Assembly (NCBI GenBank): GCA_036488725.1
Contig: DASXHD010000010.1
Coordinates: 1 to 64,000, forward strand
Source of the DNA: DASXHD01 sp036488725
Lineage (GTDB): Bacteria; Myxococcota_A; Polyangia; Polyangiales; Polyangiaceae
DNA length: 64,000 nucleotides
Reading direction: 5' to 3'
Part shown: positions 26,839 to 34,667 of the stretch, piece after piece
Position numbering within the stretch: position 1 is the first letter of the stretch
How the letters are laid out: each line of letters starts with the position of its first letter
Notes under the pieces: generated by a model
The model's database searches: none
What the model saw: the letters and a program-made list of their open reading frames with translations, nothing else
Told to the model about the DNA's origin: nothing
Program-made: the position numbers and the translations under genes

Positions 26839-27252
26839 TCAGTTGGAGCGCGTCCAGGTCGTGTTGAGCGTCGCGTTCGTGCAGCCGCTCGTCGTGAGCG
26901 TGTCGTTGCCGTTCGAAAAAACGTAATCGCACGAGCCGAGCGCCGACGCCTGCCCGGCCGCGCTGCAGTCGTACGAAAGCGCGCCGCACGTGATCGCGCC
27001 CGTGCAAGTCGGCGTCCCCGAGAACGTGAGGAGCACCGCGTCCGACGCCCAGGTGTAGCCCGTGTAAAGGAGCGTCCCGTTGCACGAGCCCGTTCCGACG
27101 AGCGAGTAGCTCAGCGTCGCGTCGCCGTTCATCTCGACCTCGGCGTGATACGTCGTGCCGAGCACCGAGGTCGAAGGACCGTCCCAAGTTCCGTCGAGCG
27201 GATTGCCGGAGCAGCTTGCGAGCGCCAGGAGCGTTGCGATCATCACCCTCAT
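26839..27252 (-). CDS. Small Cys-containing lipoprotein
   Basis: The 137-residue precursor begins MRVMIATLLALASC (lipobox LASC) followed by a compact beta-rich domain opening GNPLDGTWDGPSTS. The domain has several Cys (CNGT, CTGAITC, DCSA, CDYV, SGC) that probably form disulfides. The GTW start and alternating strands suggest a small lipocalin-like barrel. The function is unknown. One base separates it from the MbfA-like gene, so they are surely co-transcribed. Confidence 0.78.
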   Translation of the reverse strand: MRVMIATLLALASCSGNPLDGTWDGPSTSVLGTTYHAEVEMNGDATLSYSLVGTGSCNGTLLYTGYTWASDAVLLTFSGTPTCTGAITCGALSYDCSAAGQASALGSCDYVFSNGNDTLTTSGCTNATLNTTWTRSN

Positions 27253-27267
27253 GGGGTGAGCACTCTA

Positions 27268-28047
27268 TCAGCGATTTCGAACGAATCGCACCATCGGCCC
27301 GAGAAAGACTCCGAAGCAGAGGAGGGAGCCGAGCGCGGCGGGCGCGAAACCGACGACCGACTTGAACGTCTCCCACTGGCCCCACGATTGGAAGAGCGCC
27401 CACTGCCCGCAGTGCGGCGCGAGAAACGCCGGCGCGGACACGAGCTCGTAGGCGCGGAAACCGAGCCAGAGCGAAGCGCCGCCGGCCGCGGTCATCAAGA
27501 GAAGCCCGGCGATGCGTCCGCGCGCCGCCGAGATTGATCCGACCGCGAGGAGCGCCGCCGTCACGAGCGCCGAGATGCGCAGACCGTCAGTCGTCCAGTT
27601 CGATTCGAGGCACGCGTAATAAACGAGCATCGCGATGCCGGCGACGTTGAGCGAAAGCGCCGCGGCGAGCAGATGCATCGTCGGATGATCGAACTCCCAA
27701 TGCGGCGCGAGGTCGTCGTAGAAGCCGCGCATCTTCTTGCCGAGCAAGAGCCCGAAGAGCGCGACGAACGCGCCGAGCTCCAGCGCGCCGAACCTCCATC
27801 CGCCGAAATCGTGAAACCAACCGAAATACGCGGCGCAGTTGAAGAGCCCCGCGAGCGCGACGCCCATCGCATAACGGCGCGCCCAAAACGTGCGACGAAC
27901 GAGCGCGACCGCGCCGACGGCGCATCCGACCACGAAAAACGCGGCGCAAAATCGCATCGGGCCGAACACGTAAACCGCGGCGCCCACGCCGTGCAGCACC
28001 GCATACGCCCCCAAGATCGCGGCAGCCAGGTAACGACGAGCTTTCAC
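27268..28047 (-). CDS. Polytopic membrane protein of unknown function
   Basis: The 259-residue product has about seven hydrophobic segments (for example YLAAAILGAYAVLHGVGAAVYVFG and GALELGAFVALFGLLLG). Conserved-looking polar residues include FGWFHDFGGW and HWEFDHPTMHL, where several His and Asp cluster, hinting at metal or haem binding. I chose GTG 28047 because a GGAGG sequence lies five bases upstream; GTG 28059 and 28065 are in frame but would place that site inside the gene. It is followed after 15 bp by the small lipoprotein gene. Confidence 0.72.
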   Translation of the reverse strand: MKARRYLAAAILGAYAVLHGVGAAVYVFGPMRFCAAFFVVGCAVGAVALVRRTFWARRYAMGVALAGLFNCAAYFGWFHDFGGWRFGALELGAFVALFGLLLGKKMRGFYDDLAPHWEFDHPTMHLLAAALSLNVAGIAMLVYYACLESNWTTDGLRISALVTAALLAVGSISAARGRIAGLLLMTAAGGASLWLGFRAYELVSAPAFLAPHCGQWALFQSWGQWETFKSVVGFAPAALGSLLCFGVFLGPMVRFVRNR

Positions 28048-28145
28048 CGAGACCTCCACATGCACCTTCTACGGACGACGCGGGCGAAAGATTCCTTGGG
28101 TCCTCCCGAAGAGGGAGAGACATAAAGAGTGGAAGAGTGAAAGGG

Positions 28146-28198
28146 CGAGAGAAGATTTTTTGGTTTTGTGTGCCAAACAGAAAATCCTTCTTCTCTCG
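28146..28198 (-). terminator. Imperfect hairpin downstream of the GH5 gene
   Basis: CGAGAGAAG (28146-28154) pairs with CTTCTCTCG (28190-28198), with further weak A/T pairing inside. It begins three bases after the GH5 stop codon on the minus strand. There is no long U-run, so it may be an mRNA-stabilising or rho-assisted structure. The surrounding 135 bp are unusually A/G-rich for this genome. Confidence 0.4.
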
Positions 28199-28200
28199 GA

Positions 28201-29553
28201 TTAGGGGGTTTGGACGACGATTGTGGCGGTGTTGCCGGATGGCGGGGTGAGGATGCGGATGCCGGGGTCGGCGGTGTCGGAGGTGCAGTCGCCGCAGGTG
28301 ACGGTGGCGGGGCGGAAGGCGGGCGGGACGGCGATGAGGGTTGGCGCTGCGATGTCGCGGTTGGGGGCGTAGGTGACGGTGAGCGTGTGGGCGGTGGGAT
28401 CCCATGCATATTGCACCGAATCGCCGGCGACGCGCTGCGGGTACGGGCGCGTGACGACGGCGAGCATGTCGGTCTTGTCGGTGCCGTCGGCGTTCAAGAG
28501 GCCGTAGCTTCCGTCGCCTTCGCTGTAATCCCAATACGTGCAGCCGGCGCCGACTTGGCCGAAGGCGTCCCATTCGTCGCCGAGATAATCGGTTATGCCC
28601 GATAACGAAGAAGGGCCACCCCATTCGCCGACCCAGAGACCGGCGCCGAGGGCGTCGGCTTCGCTGCGAAGGGCCGCGGCGTTCGCCAAAATCGCCGCGC
28701 GATGCGACGGGTCGAAGGGCATCCCTTGTTCGGCGGAGTTGTCATAAGAGTGCGGCGCGTAAACGACGTTTGGAAAATCGAATTTCGTGAGCTGCGTCGG
28801 AAAACCCAAATTGCGGCTCGACGCGGGCTCGATGAACGCGACCCATTGGGGCGCGACCGCGCGCACCGCGCCGACGACGCGAACGTAAAACGGCTCGAGC
28901 TCGGCTTGTTCGAAGCCGTTGATGGCCTGCGATCCCCAATTGGGCTCGTTGAGCGGGTCGAAGCCGACGACGTTCGCGTGCGGCGCGAGCTTCTGCGCGA
29001 GCTTTTGCCAAGCCGCGGTGAACTCCGTCAAAAGCGAATCATCCGTATAAAACGCGTCGACGCACGCCTCGACGTTGGGATCGAGATAACCGAAAAACCA
29101 CGGCGTCGTCGGAACGAACGCGTCGTAATGCGTTTGATCGCAAGTCCACTTGGGCGCGCCGTCGCCGCCCGCGAAACCCTCGCCGTACAAATCTTGATGC
29201 ATGTCGACGACGACGAAGATCCCCGCGGCCTCGGCCCACGCGACGCGCTCTTCGAGCGCCGACAAATACGCGTCGTCGAATACGCCCTTTTGCGGCTCGA
29301 TCGCGGCCCACACGGTGACGAGGCGCATCCCGTTCATTCCCCAATCGGTCGCCATCCGCGCGATGTCCGGCGCTTGCTGGAAATCGAGATACGGCGCCCA
29401 TTTGTTTTTTCCGGAGACGTTCGCGCCGTGAAGAATGAGCGCGCGTCCGTCCGAGTCGCGCAGAAATCCGTCTTTCACCGAGAACGGCGGCGGCGGACCG
29501 GAGTCGCACGCGACCGCGAGCGCGGCGAGCACGAGGAGCACCGCACGGGTCAT
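28201..29553 (-). CDS. GH5 glycoside hydrolase lipoprotein (endoglycoceramidase-like)
   Basis: ATG 29553 gives MTRAVLLVLAALAVAC with a lipobox; a longer in-frame reading to 29715 lacks a signal. The 450-residue protein has a TIM-barrel GH5 pattern: LHGANVSGKNKW, GMNGMRLVTVWAAIEPQKG, FVVVDMHQDLYGEG, the acid/base Glu in FDPLNEPNWGS, and the nucleophile Glu in GLWVGEWGG. The order and the DMHQDLYGEG block resemble endoglycosylceramidases, which cleave the glycan from glycosphingolipids. A C-terminal beta domain contains CGDC. It would be surface-anchored and attack eukaryotic or host glycolipids; the exact substrate is inference. Confidence 0.88.
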   Translation of the reverse strand: MTRAVLLVLAALAVACDSGPPPPFSVKDGFLRDSDGRALILHGANVSGKNKWAPYLDFQQAPDIARMATDWGMNGMRLVTVWAAIEPQKGVFDDAYLSALEERVAWAEAAGIFVVVDMHQDLYGEGFAGGDGAPKWTCDQTHYDAFVPTTPWFFGYLDPNVEACVDAFYTDDSLLTEFTAAWQKLAQKLAPHANVVGFDPLNEPNWGSQAINGFEQAELEPFYVRVVGAVRAVAPQWVAFIEPASSRNLGFPTQLTKFDFPNVVYAPHSYDNSAEQGMPFDPSHRAAILANAAALRSEADALGAGLWVGEWGGPSSLSGITDYLGDEWDAFGQVGAGCTYWDYSEGDGSYGLLNADGTDKTDMLAVVTRPYPQRVAGDSVQYAWDPTAHTLTVTYAPNRDIAAPTLIAVPPAFRPATVTCGDCTSDTADPGIRILTPPSGNTATIVVQTP

Positions 29554-29573
29554 GTCGACGATGATAACGCGGT

Positions 29574-30323
29574 TCAATCGACCCAGCGCACGCCCGCGGG
29601 CTGCTCGAAGGCCTCGGTGTTCGGGACCGCGCGCATCCAATGACGGAAGCGAACGGTGCGATGATCGGGATGGCGAATCGCTCCGCGCACGAAAATGCGC
29701 CCGCGCGCCGTGCAAAACTCAGCCGCCACGTGCTGCCTTCCCGCGCGGACAAGGCCACCGCCCGCCGCGATGCCCATGCGCTCGCGAACGAGCGCGCGAT
29801 CGATCTCCGCGAGGTCCTCGGCCGTCGGCTCGACGAAAAACCACTCGCCTTGTCGCTTGGTCTCAGGAGCGATCTCGGTCGGACGGAGCGCGCGCCGCGC
29901 GTCGGCGACGGTCGGCACGGGCCGCGGGAGCTGCGCGATGAAGAGATGCGACTCGTCCATGCCGCAAAGAAAATGCCGGCGCCGCGACACGGTGAACTGC
30001 TCGATGACGCGTCGATACTTGTCCTCGGACACGATCTTCCCGCGCGGCTGCGGCGCGAAGTTGCGCGCGACCGTCACATGAAACGCGCGCTCGGGCTCCC
30101 ACACGAGAAGAACGAGCTGCCGGAGCGCGCGATCGATCGCCGTGACCTCGACCCGATTGCCCGCCGCCCCGCGCCACACGCGAAACTCCTCGAGCTTACG
30201 AACGCGCGCGATGTCGATCTGCACGACGTCGACGCTCTCGCCCGCACGCGCGCGCTCGATCGGCTGGGCCGTGACGGCGCAGGCGAGCTTCGCGGCAGCG
30301 AATCGTGACTCGAGCAAATCCAT
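29574..30323 (-). CDS. Hypothetical protein, 249 aa
   Basis: This soluble protein, from ATG 30323, begins MDLLESRFAAAKLACAVTAQ and belongs to no family I recognise. The middle has regularly alternating strands (VWRGAAGNRVEVTAID, AFHVTVARN) and HFLCGMDESHLFIAQL with Cys and two His. The C-terminal third has GEWFFVEP, RAGRQHVAAEF and RHPDHRTVRFRHWMR. The His-rich end suggests metal or nucleic-acid binding. It ends 20 bp before the GH5 start and is the first gene of the long minus-strand run. Its promoter region also holds the divergent tRNA promoter. Confidence 0.65.
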   Translation of the reverse strand: MDLLESRFAAAKLACAVTAQPIERARAGESVDVVQIDIARVRKLEEFRVWRGAAGNRVEVTAIDRALRQLVLLVWEPERAFHVTVARNFAPQPRGKIVSEDKYRRVIEQFTVSRRRHFLCGMDESHLFIAQLPRPVPTVADARRALRPTEIAPETKRQGEWFFVEPTAEDLAEIDRALVRERMGIAAGGGLVRAGRQHVAAEFCTARGRIFVRGAIRHPDHRTVRFRHWMRAVPNTEAFEQPAGVRWVD

Positions 30324-30386
30324 GCGGCGAAAGACGCCCGCGACCGCGGCGCCTGACCGTCAGAACCGCCGCCCCGAGCGCGTCGC

Positions 30387-30414
30387 TTGACAGAAGCGGC
30401 GGCGCGAGTAACTT
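30387..30414 (+). promoter_or_regulatory. Sigma-70-like promoter of tRNA-fMet
   Basis: A perfect -35 TTGACA (30387-30392) is followed after 16 bases by TAACTT (30409-30414) as the -10. It lies about 40 bases upstream of the tRNA start, as expected for a short leader removed by RNase P. Confidence 0.65.
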
Positions 30415-30452
30415 CCCGCCTTCGTCGGGACGCCCTCGGGCCTCCCGCGTGA

Positions 30453-30530
<78 letters not shown>

Positions 30531-30538
30531 AACGAGGA

Positions 30539-30575
30539 CGCGAGGTTAGCCGTTGATCGGCAGCCTCGCGTTTTT
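30539..30575 (+). terminator. Rho-independent terminator just inside the island's left end
   Basis: CGCGAGG (30539-30545) pairs with CCTCGCG (30564-30570), with an inner GCCG/CGGC pair (30549-30552, 30558-30561), followed by TTTTT. It lies 9 bp after the tRNA but beyond the attL repeat, so it belongs to the island. It now ends tRNA-fMet transcription and shields the integrase region. Confidence 0.8.
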
Positions 30576-30689
30576 CGTTCGGGGCCACGGTGGGGCCAAC
30601 GACCGTCGTGATCGTGGTGACGGTCCCTGCAACGGCGACGGTCGTCGTGCAGGATTCACGAAGCCAATCCTCTGGCATTCGGAGGCAAA

Positions 30690-31808
30690 GTGGCGACGCC
30701 GATCAAGCACCGCGGCAAGTGGCGAATCCGCTGGATCGACGCGGACGGTCAGCGGCGCAGCGAGGTGTACGAAAACTTCACTGACGCGAAGCGCGCACTT
30801 CGAGCCCGGCAGGTCGAAGCCGACGAAGTCCGCGCGGGCACACGCGCCAAACGCCCAGAGGCTCGAACGTTCGCCGAGCTGTGCGACCACTGGCTGGAAA
30901 CACGCGGAGCAACGAAGCGGAGCGCCAAGGACGACAAGAGCATCTGCAAGCGCTTGCGAGAATTTCTCGGCGACGATCGATTGCTTGGCGAGATCGGCGT
31001 CGAGGACGCAGACGCGTACCTCGACGAACACGACGATCTCTCGCCGAAGACGCTCGCAAATCATCTGACGTTGCTGATCACGATGATGAACTACGCGGCG
31101 AGCTTTCGCGAGCCGTGGATCTTGAAGGTACCGCGGTTCAAGAAGCCGAAGATCGCCGCGCTCGGCCGCAACTACTCGTACCTCCGTACGCGCGAGGAGA
31201 TCGATCGGTTCTTGCGCGCAGCAAAGGAAGAAGGCGACGCGATCCATATGCTCTACGCTGCGGCGATCACGACGGGCCTGCGTGCGGGAGAGCTTGCCGG
31301 TCTCGAATGGCAGGACGTGAACTTCGACACGCGCTTGATCATGGTCCAACGCAGCTTCGCCGGTCCGACGAAGTCGGGTCACGCGCGTCCCGTCCCCATC
31401 CTCGACGGCCTGCTGAGCACTCTCCGTGAATGGCGCATGCGGCACCCGGGGCGACTCGTGTTCACCAACCGCGACGGGCGGATGCTCGACAAATCGGCAC
31501 GAGCATTTCAAGAGGTCTTGCATCGCGTACTCGATCGCGCCGCGTTCCCATCCGAGACGAAGCCGAACGGGCGCGTTCGGCGCTACGTCACATTTCATGG
31601 ATTGCGGCACACGTTTGCGTCGCATTGGATGATGAACGGTGGCGACGTTTTCAAGCTGCAACAGATCCTCGGGCACCAGAGCATGACGATGACGCTCCGA
31701 TACGCGCACCTCGCCCCGCACGCGTTTGCGGACGACTACGGCCGTCTCGGCCCACCGCACGCGATCGAGTCGGCGACGATCGCCGCTCTTCCGACGCACT
31801 CGGCCTGA
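30690..31808 (+). CDS. int: Tyrosine recombinase (integrase) of the island
   Basis: The 372-residue protein has an N-terminal AP2-like arm-binding domain (GKWRIRWIDADGQRRSEVYENF), a core-binding domain (60-140) and a catalytic domain. Catalytic residues: Arg198 (TTGLRAGE), Lys near 229, His303 and Arg306 (FHGLRH), His329 (ILGHQ) and nucleophile Tyr338 (TLRYAHL). The set is complete, so it should be active. The GTG start at 30690 is supported by GGAGG four bases upstream. It reads away from attL, 160 bp from the repeat, as is typical for elements inserted at tRNA genes. Confidence 0.96.
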   Translation: MATPIKHRGKWRIRWIDADGQRRSEVYENFTDAKRALRARQVEADEVRAGTRAKRPEARTFAELCDHWLETRGATKRSAKDDKSICKRLREFLGDDRLLGEIGVEDADAYLDEHDDLSPKTLANHLTLLITMMNYAASFREPWILKVPRFKKPKIAALGRNYSYLRTREEIDRFLRAAKEEGDAIHMLYAAAITTGLRAGELAGLEWQDVNFDTRLIMVQRSFAGPTKSGHARPVPILDGLLSTLREWRMRHPGRLVFTNRDGRMLDKSARAFQEVLHRVLDRAAFPSETKPNGRVRRYVTFHGLRHTFASHWMMNGGDVFKLQQILGHQSMTMTLRYAHLAPHAFADDYGRLGPPHAIESATIAALPTHSA

Positions 31809-31914
31809 TCCTGCACTCGTAGGCGCGCCGTTGCAGGAGGAAGCCTCGCGCGTTCGGGATACGAAAGGAGCACCTAGAAGCAACGCGCGGTCCCATCGCG
31901 CAGAAGAGGCTCCG

Positions 31915-32217
31915 ATGCGAAACCAAACGAAACTCAAGAAGGCACGTCCGCTCTCCGCCGTTCCCGATGCCCCGTCGGCTGCGCACGTCGCCCCGGCGCG
32001 CAGCGATGCGCGAGCCCCCGACGCGGAGATGCTGACGTACCAAGCGCTTGCGCACCGGACGGGGATCCGCGTCAGCACGCTCTACGCGATGGTCTGCCGC
32101 CACGAGATCCCCCACTACCGGCTGGCGCGTCGGATCGTTCGCTTCAATGCGGCAGAGATCGGGGCCTGGATGGCCGCCCGCCGGTTCGTGGCCGACCCCG
32201 CCAGTGACGACGAATGA
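31915..32217 (+). CDS. Excisionase-like HTH_17 DNA-binding protein
   Basis: The 100-residue protein from ATG 31915 has a basic, disordered N-terminus and then a MerR-like/excisionase helix-turn-helix: LTYQALAHRTGIRVSTLYAMVCRHEIPHYRLARRIVRFNAAEIGAWMAAR. The phrase from HEIPHYRLARRIVRF to W is the signature of HTH_17 proteins, which act as recombination directionality factors or regulators. It lies 106 bp after the integrase and its stop overlaps the start of the Rep-like gene (ATGA). Confidence 0.85.
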   Translation: MRNQTKLKKARPLSAVPDAPSAAHVAPARSDARAPDAEMLTYQALAHRTGIRVSTLYAMVCRHEIPHYRLARRIVRFNAAEIGAWMAARRFVADPASDDE

Positions 32218-32729
32218 GCGACGACGACGACGTCGCGGCCCGCCAACGCCAGCACGAACGAGCGCGACGGGAACGCCTCGCGGCAACGGACTTCCTGCGC
32301 GAGCTGCGCGCCTGGACGTGGTGGGGAACGGTCACGTTTCGGTGGCAAACACAACGCGATCGCGCGCGCTACGAACTACGCGCGTGGCTGCGGCGGATCG
32401 CCGTCGACGTGGATGATCACGTCAGCGTCGCGTGGGTGATTGAACCAACACGACTCGGCGCCGACCACGCGCACGTGCTTCTTGCGATTCCCGCGACGCG
32501 GAGCCTGAGACGCGAACGCGCGGAGGATCTCTGGAAATCCGGCAACGCGCGCGGAGGCTACATCCACATGGTGCGCTACGCGCCGGGTCGGCGTTACGGC
32601 GATCCACAATTTGGCGCGGCGGGCTACCTGGCCGCAAAGACGGACTGGAACGTGACGGTCGCTTGCCCGCGTCATCCGCCTTGTCGTCGAAAACGCGGGT
32701 GTGTGCAACTGCGCGGACCGTGGTTCTGA
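32214..32729 (+). CDS. HUH-endonuclease-like replication or mobilisation protein
   Basis: The 171-residue protein shows the three motifs of rolling-circle Rep/HUH enzymes in order: motif 1 WWGTVTFRW (like the FLTLTF strand), motif 2 DHAHVLLAI with the His-hydrophobic-His metal ligand (HAH), and motif 3 AAGYLAAKTDWN with the candidate nucleophile Tyr and the following Lys. The C-terminus is Cys/Arg-rich (CPRHPPCRRKRGC), possibly metal-binding. It is shorter than plasmid Reps and has no helicase part. It is translationally coupled to the upstream HTH gene. A replication role after excision is the natural inference; alternatives are a relaxase fragment or a host-takeover protein. Confidence 0.62.
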   Translation: MSDDDDVAARQRQHERARRERLAATDFLRELRAWTWWGTVTFRWQTQRDRARYELRAWLRRIAVDVDDHVSVAWVIEPTRLGADHAHVLLAIPATRSLRRERAEDLWKSGNARGGYIHMVRYAPGRRYGDPQFGAAGYLAAKTDWNVTVACPRHPPCRRKRGCVQLRGPWF

Positions 32730-32909
32730 CAGGACACGCGCGTCTGGTGCGAGCGAGCTTGGCCCTCGTTACCGACGTCGTCGACATCCCGCGGCGTACT
32801 CGAAAAGCAGAGATCTATCCGACGAGCAACCCGACACGAGCGATGGTCGACGCCAGCCGCGAGACGACGAAAAGAAATGAAGCCACCGCTCGAAGACAGA
32901 TCGCCAGAG

Positions 32910-32929
32910 CTTTGCAACCGGTTGCAAAG
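32910..32929. promoter_or_regulatory. 20-bp perfect palindrome, copy 1 of an island motif
   Basis: The sequence CTTTGCAACCGGTTGCAAAG is a perfect palindrome; the inner 16 bp recur at 41200-41215. It lies in the 220-bp gap between the Rep-like gene and the 3' end of the XRE gene. It is a candidate binding site for an island regulator, or an origin element for the Rep-like protein. Confidence 0.6.
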
Positions 32930-32952
32930 TCGCATCGACGCGTCCTCGATCG

Positions 32953-33237
32953 CTACGACCGTGGGTCGCCTCGGAGAGCCCGCGGCCGTCCTCTTCGGAC
33001 TTTCGCTCTTTTCGGAGCGCGGAGGAGTTCGATCGCGCGGACGCGGAGGGCCGTCGCAATCTCCGCTAGGGACCGGAGCGTCAGGTTCTCCGAACCCGAC
33101 TCCAGCCGCCGCACGTACCCGAGCGACGTAGACAGCCGTTCGCTCAGCGCGCTTTGTGTGAGACGGCGCCTACGACGCAGCTCCGCGATCCGCCGACCGA
33201 CGTTGCGAATGAGCGCAGCAGGCTTCTCCGGTCGCAC
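32953..33237 (-). CDS. Cro/CI-type (XRE) helix-turn-helix regulator
   Basis: The 94-residue protein has a clear XRE domain: NVGRRIAELRRRRRLTQSALSERLSTSLGYVRRLESGSENLTLRSLAEIATALRV. The TQSALSERLSTSLGYVRRLE core gives the two HTH helices, and SLAEIATAL is the following helix. The tail is Arg/Lys-rich. The start codon is GTG 33237. Opposite orientation to the flanking genes and a regulatory gap on each side make it the likely repressor of the island. The inverted repeat at 33273-33290 and the palindrome at 32910 are candidate operators. Confidence 0.88.
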   Translation of the reverse strand: MRPEKPAALIRNVGRRIAELRRRRRLTQSALSERLSTSLGYVRRLESGSENLTLRSLAEIATALRVRAIELLRAPKRAKVRRGRPRALRGDPRS

Positions 33238-33272
33238 GGCCCCGACGGTGCGTCGGATGGGCGGTCATCAAA

Positions 33273-33290
33273 ATCCACCTGCGAGTGGAT
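33273..33290. promoter_or_regulatory. Inverted repeat in the XRE/33324 divergent promoter region
   Basis: ATCCAC (33273-33278) and GTGGAT (33285-33290) form a 6-6-6 inverted repeat. It sits 36 bp upstream of the XRE start and 34 bp before the ATG at 33324, a natural operator position. A GATACG at about 33311 could be a -10 for the plus-strand gene. Confidence 0.45.
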
Positions 33291-33323
33291 CTTTCCCAAC
33301 AGCTGGCGTGATACGCTGGCGCC

Positions 33324-34667
33324 ATGAACGGGACGGGCTGGCCGCTTCGCTGCGCGCTGACGTGCCTAGCGGCGCTTGCGCTCCCACGGCTCGCCGAAGC
33401 TCAGTCAGTCGGTTCGACCGAACCCGAAATCGCCCGCGTATTCGCCAAACTAGGGTACCGATTCGACAAGGCGGGCACGGAGGACGACGGGCTGCCGTTT
33501 CGGCGTTACAAGCGCTCCAAAGGTGTGGGCTACATCGAGGTGGAGGGGCCCTCGACGGCGCTAGTTTGGGCGGCGATCCTCGTCCCATGGGCGGAATTGC
33601 AACACGGCACGAACATAGAGCTGGCGTCGTTCATGTTGCTCGTGTGCGCGCATGACCTGTGCGATGGAAATGGGGCTGCCGTATCCGCATGGGCAGACGA
33701 GAACGCGGGGAAAGAAGATGTCGATCTTACTCGCCGTTTCGGAAAAATCGAGTTCCGTTTGGGTGTTGGCACCGCCGACCTTCCCGGAGTGGCGCTGACG
33801 GCAGACGCGCGGCCCGCATATCGCGAGGCGCAAGCCAGGGCACAGGCCGAAGAAGCCGAACGGCTGGCGCGCGAGCAGCAACAGGTACGGCAACAGGCCG
33901 CGACCAAGTCACTGCAAGCAGCCGTCGACCACTTGTCGGCAGACGCGCCAACTGAGAACGTTCTCGCACTGCTCGCCCGCGTTGATGGCGACCCGGATGC
34001 CCTCGGTACCGAAAAACTGTCGCTTCACGTGCGGCTCGTGAAGCAACTCGTGCGCGCGTACGTGCGCGATGGCGAGGCGCAACTTCACGCGGGGAGGATT
34101 GACGCCGCAGCACGAACTTCATTCGCCGCCGATCAGCTCGTCGCGGCGAATAGCGCCGTTCTCGGCACGGCCACGGACGTCGAGCACCTGAGGGCTCTCG
34201 TGTTCGTCGCCGAAGGCGAGCAGCAAGAGCGTCAGCAGAACTGGATGGGCGCGCGCTCGCTTTTCATTCGAGCCTCGAACGTGGAGGACGATCCAGCGGC
34301 TCGATTGGGGATCGACCGGATTTCAAGTCACCAACGCTCGCCAAGCCTGGCCGTCGCGCTCTCGATCGTCCCCGGCGGCGGCCAGTTCTACGCACACCAT
34401 CCGGTGCGCGGAGTTCTTTTTCCCCTCGGCGTCGGCGCGGGCGTCGTCACGAGCGTGATCGAGTTCATGGCGGCGTCTAGCTCGTACAGGACGTATCAGG
34501 CGGCCACGACACCGGCCGACGCGACCGCGGCATACGGTGCCGTCGAGCAGAACATGAGCATTGGGCTCGTCGCCCTCGGCGTGGGCGTCGCCGTGTACGT
34601 CTGGAATCTCATCGACGCCGCACACGGCGCGAAGGAATGGAACCGTGACCGTCTTGGCATCGACTAG
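33324..34667 (+). CDS. Exported protein with coiled coil and DUF5683-like C-terminus (island cargo)
   Basis: The 447-residue product has a signal peptide (MNGTGWPLRCALTCLAALALPRLAEAQ). The N-terminal domain (28-165) has strands such as GVGYIEVEGPSTALVWAAILVPW and a YbjN-like ring of Asp/Gly. A charged coiled coil follows (EAQARAQAEEAERLAREQQQVRQQAA), then a helical TPR-like region, and a C-terminal pair of hydrophobic segments beginning SLAVALSIVPGGGQFY, the motif of DUF5683 and related membrane domains. The function is unknown. It is an unusual passenger for a phage-like element, and the next gene overlaps it by 23 bp. Confidence 0.75.
   Translation: MNGTGWPLRCALTCLAALALPRLAEAQSVGSTEPEIARVFAKLGYRFDKAGTEDDGLPFRRYKRSKGVGYIEVEGPSTALVWAAILVPWAELQHGTNIELASFMLLVCAHDLCDGNGAAVSAWADENAGKEDVDLTRRFGKIEFRLGVGTADLPGVALTADARPAYREAQARAQAEEAERLAREQQQVRQQAATKSLQAAVDHLSADAPTENVLALLARVDGDPDALGTEKLSLHVRLVKQLVRAYVRDGEAQLHAGRIDAAARTSFAADQLVAANSAVLGTATDVEHLRALVFVAEGEQQERQQNWMGARSLFIRASNVEDDPAARLGIDRISSHQRSPSLAVALSIVPGGGQFYAHHPVRGVLFPLGVGAGVVTSVIEFMAASSSYRTYQAATTPADATAAYGAVEQNMSIGLVALGVGVAVYVWNLIDAAHGAKEWNRDRLGID

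Noticed and set aside
30546..32078. 510-codon minus-strand open frame over the integrase
   Set aside because: The plus-strand integrase has a complete catalytic motif set and a ribosome site; the minus frame has no recognisable features.
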